64,000 nucleotides of DNA, taken from NCBI GenBank assembly GCA_010206225.2, contig VIQU02000001.1, forward strand, positions 124,001-188,000. Reading direction: 5' to 3'. The notes below the pieces were generated by a model. The model searched no databases and was not told the DNA's origin. It worked only from the letters and a program-made list of their open reading frames with translations. Shown here in pieces: positions 62,578 through 64,000 of the stretch (position 1 is the stretch's first letter; each line of letters starts with the position of its first letter). Position numbers and translations under genes: made by a program. This DNA is from Lachnospiraceae bacterium MD308 (GTDB taxonomy: Bacteria; Bacillota; Clostridia; Lachnospirales; Lachnospiraceae).

Positions 62578-63647
62578 TATCTTGCTCCTTTCATCATATC
62601 CATAAATCTGTCAAACAAATAACCAGAATCCTGAGGTCCCGGGCATGCCTCTGGATGGAACTGCACCGTAAAAATATTCTTTCTCACATAGGAAAATCCT
62701 TCGTTCGTCCCGTCATTTACATTGACAAATGCCTCTTTTGCCACCGCGCTGTCAAGGGTTAATGCATCCACCGCATATCCATGATTCTGGGAGGAAATAT
62801 AGACTCTGTTATTACTTAAATCCTTAACCGGATGGTTCCCTCCCCGATGTCCGTATTTTAACTTATACGTCTTTGCGCCGTTGGCAAGCGCCATAAGCTG
62901 ATGCCCAAGGCAGATTGCAAAGATTGGAATATCCGTCTCATAAAGCTTTCCGACCTCTTCAATGATCGCACCGCAGGTCTTCGGATCCCCAGGCCCATTG
63001 GACAGCATGATTCCGTCCGGCTTAGAAGAGATGATGTCCGCTGCAGGAGTGGATGCCGGATATACTGTAACCTCGCATCCTCTCTTGTTTAAAGATTTTG
63101 CAATATTGTTCTTCGCACCGTAATCCATAAGCGCAACCTTCGGGCCGTCTCCTCTCAATACATAAGATTCCCTGCAGGTCGCTTTTGAAACCACATCCCC
63201 CACCCGGTATCCTCTAAGCAAAGGAAGAATCTCTTTCAGATCATAATTCTCATTGACCGTGATCATGCCGTTCATCGTTCCTTTTTCACGCAGGATTTTT
63301 GTGAGCGCTCTCGTATCGATCCCGGCGATCCCCGGAATATCCTGCCCCTTTAAAAAGTCCTGAATTGTCCCTTCACACCGAAAATTACTTGGAAGCCTTG
63401 ATAGCTCCCGCACGATATAACCGTCCGGCCATGCCTTTTTAGACTCCATGTCGGGTGTGATCCCATAATTTCCGATCAGAGGATAGGTCATCACAACCGC
63501 CTGTCCCGCATATGACGGATCCGTAAGTACCTCAAGATACCCCGTCATCGAAGTATTAAAGACAATCTCACTGATTACCTCCTTCTTTGAACCAATACTA
63601 ATTCCCTCAAAGACCGTTCCGTCTTCCAAAATAAGAAATGCTTTCAT
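62577..63647 (-). CDS. carA: Carbamoyl-phosphate synthase small chain (glutamine amidotransferase)
   Basis: 356 residues from ATG 63647 (AGGTGG upstream, rather close). The upstream in-frame ATG at 63731 would begin before the attenuator, so I do not use it; ATG 63668 is another candidate. The glutaminase domain has the nucleophile Cys in IFAICLGHQLMAL and the His/Glu in QFHPEACPGP. It supplies ammonia to CarB. The leader of the gene may be a transcription attenuator. Confidence 0.96.
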   Translation of the reverse strand: MKAFLILEDGTVFEGISIGSKKEVISEIVFNTSMTGYLEVLTDPSYAGQAVVMTYPLIGNYGITPDMESKKAWPDGYIVRELSRLPSNFRCEGTIQDFLKGQDIPGIAGIDTRALTKILREKGTMNGMITVNENYDLKEILPLLRGYRVGDVVSKATCRESYVLRGDGPKVALMDYGAKNNIAKSLNKRGCEVTVYPASTPAADIISSKPDGIMLSNGPGDPKTCGAIIEEVGKLYETDIPIFAICLGHQLMALANGAKTYKLKYGHRGGNHPVKDLSNNRVYISSQNHGYAVDALTLDSAVAKEAFVNVNDGTNEGFSYVRKNIFTVQFHPEACPGPQDSGYLFDRFMDMMKGAR

Positions 63648-63668
63648 AATCCACCTGTTTCCTTCCAT

Positions 63669-63706
63669 AAAAAAGGCAGTATGTGCATGCACAACCGCCC
63701 TGTTGT
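63669..63706 (-). promoter_or_regulatory. Candidate transcription attenuator in the carA leader
   Basis: On the minus strand, GGCGGTTGTGCATG and CATGCACATACTGCC can form a terminator-like hairpin (63675-63699) followed by TTTTTT. ACAACAGGGCGGTTGT (63691-63706) can form a competing hairpin using the same left arm. It lies between the promoter and the carA start. No PyrR-binding motif was recognised, so the signal is unknown. Confidence 0.6.
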
Positions 63707-63750
63707 AAACTCCATTGTCTCCGCCAGACATGTCCTTTCAAATTGTAAAG

Positions 63751-63779
63751 ATTATACTACATCTCCCTTTGTTTTTCAA
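63751..63779 (-). promoter_or_regulatory. Sigma-A promoter of the carAB operon
   Basis: On the minus strand, -35 TTGAAA (63774-63779) and -10 TATAAT (63751-63756) are 17 bases apart. Transcription would begin about 95 bases before the carA start codon, leaving room for the attenuator. Confidence 0.83.
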
Positions 63780-63787
63780 CTATGAAT

Positions 63788-64000
63788 TTACTCATACTGC
63801 CAGTAAATAACGATTTTATTAAGCTCCGGATCATCCATGTACGTATACTTTACTTGTTTCAGATTATATTGTTTTGCAAGATTCTGTGCCGCCGTATCAA
63901 TCAGATTCCCGAAAATATCATTGTGCGCCTCATCGTAGTTTTCCGAATCCGCAAATTTAAATACAGAAGGATTCTGTTTCCGTGAAATCGTAAGATTCAT
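63788..64000 (-). CDS. Partial hypothetical protein (5' end possibly outside window)
   Basis: 70 residues, ending YWQYE; an ATG lies right at the window edge but the gene may begin further out. It is hydrophilic, with an asparagine- and aspartate-rich helix (DEAHNDIFGNLIDTAAQN). No family is recognised. The carAB promoter lies between this gene and carA. Confidence 0.45.
   Translation of the reverse strand: MNLTISRKQNPSVFKFADSENYDEAHNDIFGNLIDTAAQNLAKQYNLKQVKYTYMDDPELNKIVIYWQYE

Noticed and set aside
63648-63787. PyrR-type attenuator before carA
   Set aside because: The hairpin pair is present, but no sequence like the PyrR-binding loop was found, so I give only a generic attenuator call.

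Overview
The window looks like the chromosome of an anaerobic Gram-positive member of the Clostridia, most likely Lachnospiraceae. The evidence is a complete glycine reductase (Stickland) operon with two UGA-encoded selenoproteins, the clostridial order dgt-dnaG-rpoD-trmK-nif3-kinase, strong AGGAGG ribosome sites, sigma-A promoters, and gene families common in Lachnospiraceae (hybrid sensor kinases, BspA-like repeats, DUF5662-type and DUF5716/DUF5717-like proteins). No phage, transposon, CRISPR array or plasmid function was seen. The species cannot be fixed from the sequence alone.

Layout. 1-1027: end of a lantibiotic-protection-type ABC permease pair. 1106-3646: hybrid sensor kinase with two receivers. 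3713-12468: housekeeping block on the minus strand (polyphosphate:AMP phosphotransferase, dGTPase, primase, sigma-A, tRNA methyltransferase TrmK, Nif3-like protein, TGS-domain nucleoside kinase). 12616-17418: two MATE exporters flanking a Y-family DNA polymerase and its small YolD-like partner. 17503-23051: phosphorelay operon (free receiver, HK-REC-HPt, and HK-REC fused to a complete DegV domain). 23211-24080: decayed remnants (RACo-like reactivase, a probable corrinoid-protein tail, a VWA-like piece) next to tRNA-Leu. 24242-33725: DUF5662, TraX-like protein, a GH13 protein that has lost all three catalytic acids, an orphan sugar-binding lipoprotein, UvrD-like helicase, GltX, a divergent sirtuin and a two-part threonine/serine exporter. 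33823-34785: membrane-anchored LRR protein.

35058-45051 is the metabolic centrepiece. It comprises a Na+/amino-acid symporter, then a glycine riboswitch with its own terminator, then grdX-grdE-grdB-trxB-trxA-grdA-grdC-grdD. Glycine is taken up, sensed in the leader RNA and reduced to acetyl phosphate with electrons from NADPH through TrxB and TrxA. About 105-base repeats sit directly after the stop codons of grdA and grdB, and a partial copy sits after purF, always in the direction of transcription.

45343-53679: purB, purF and, upstream and translationally coupled to purF, an uncharacterised three-gene set (large DUF5717-like protein, Hsp70/actin-like DUF5716-like protein, TPR-like protein). 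53803-59137: aminotransferase, cupin, polar amino-acid ABC transporter, two VOC proteins and a glutaredoxin-like protein. 59380-63647: carB and carA behind a sigma-A promoter and a leader that resembles a transcription attenuator. A partial unknown gene runs off the right edge.

The most interesting points are the kinase-receiver-DegV fusion, the DUF5717/DUF5716/TPR set coupled to purF, the intergenic repeat family in the grd operon, the catalytically dead GH13 protein, the sirtuin with a rewritten NAD site and the carA leader. Many start codons were moved from the longest reading frame to an internal codon with a good ribosome site; the entries say where.
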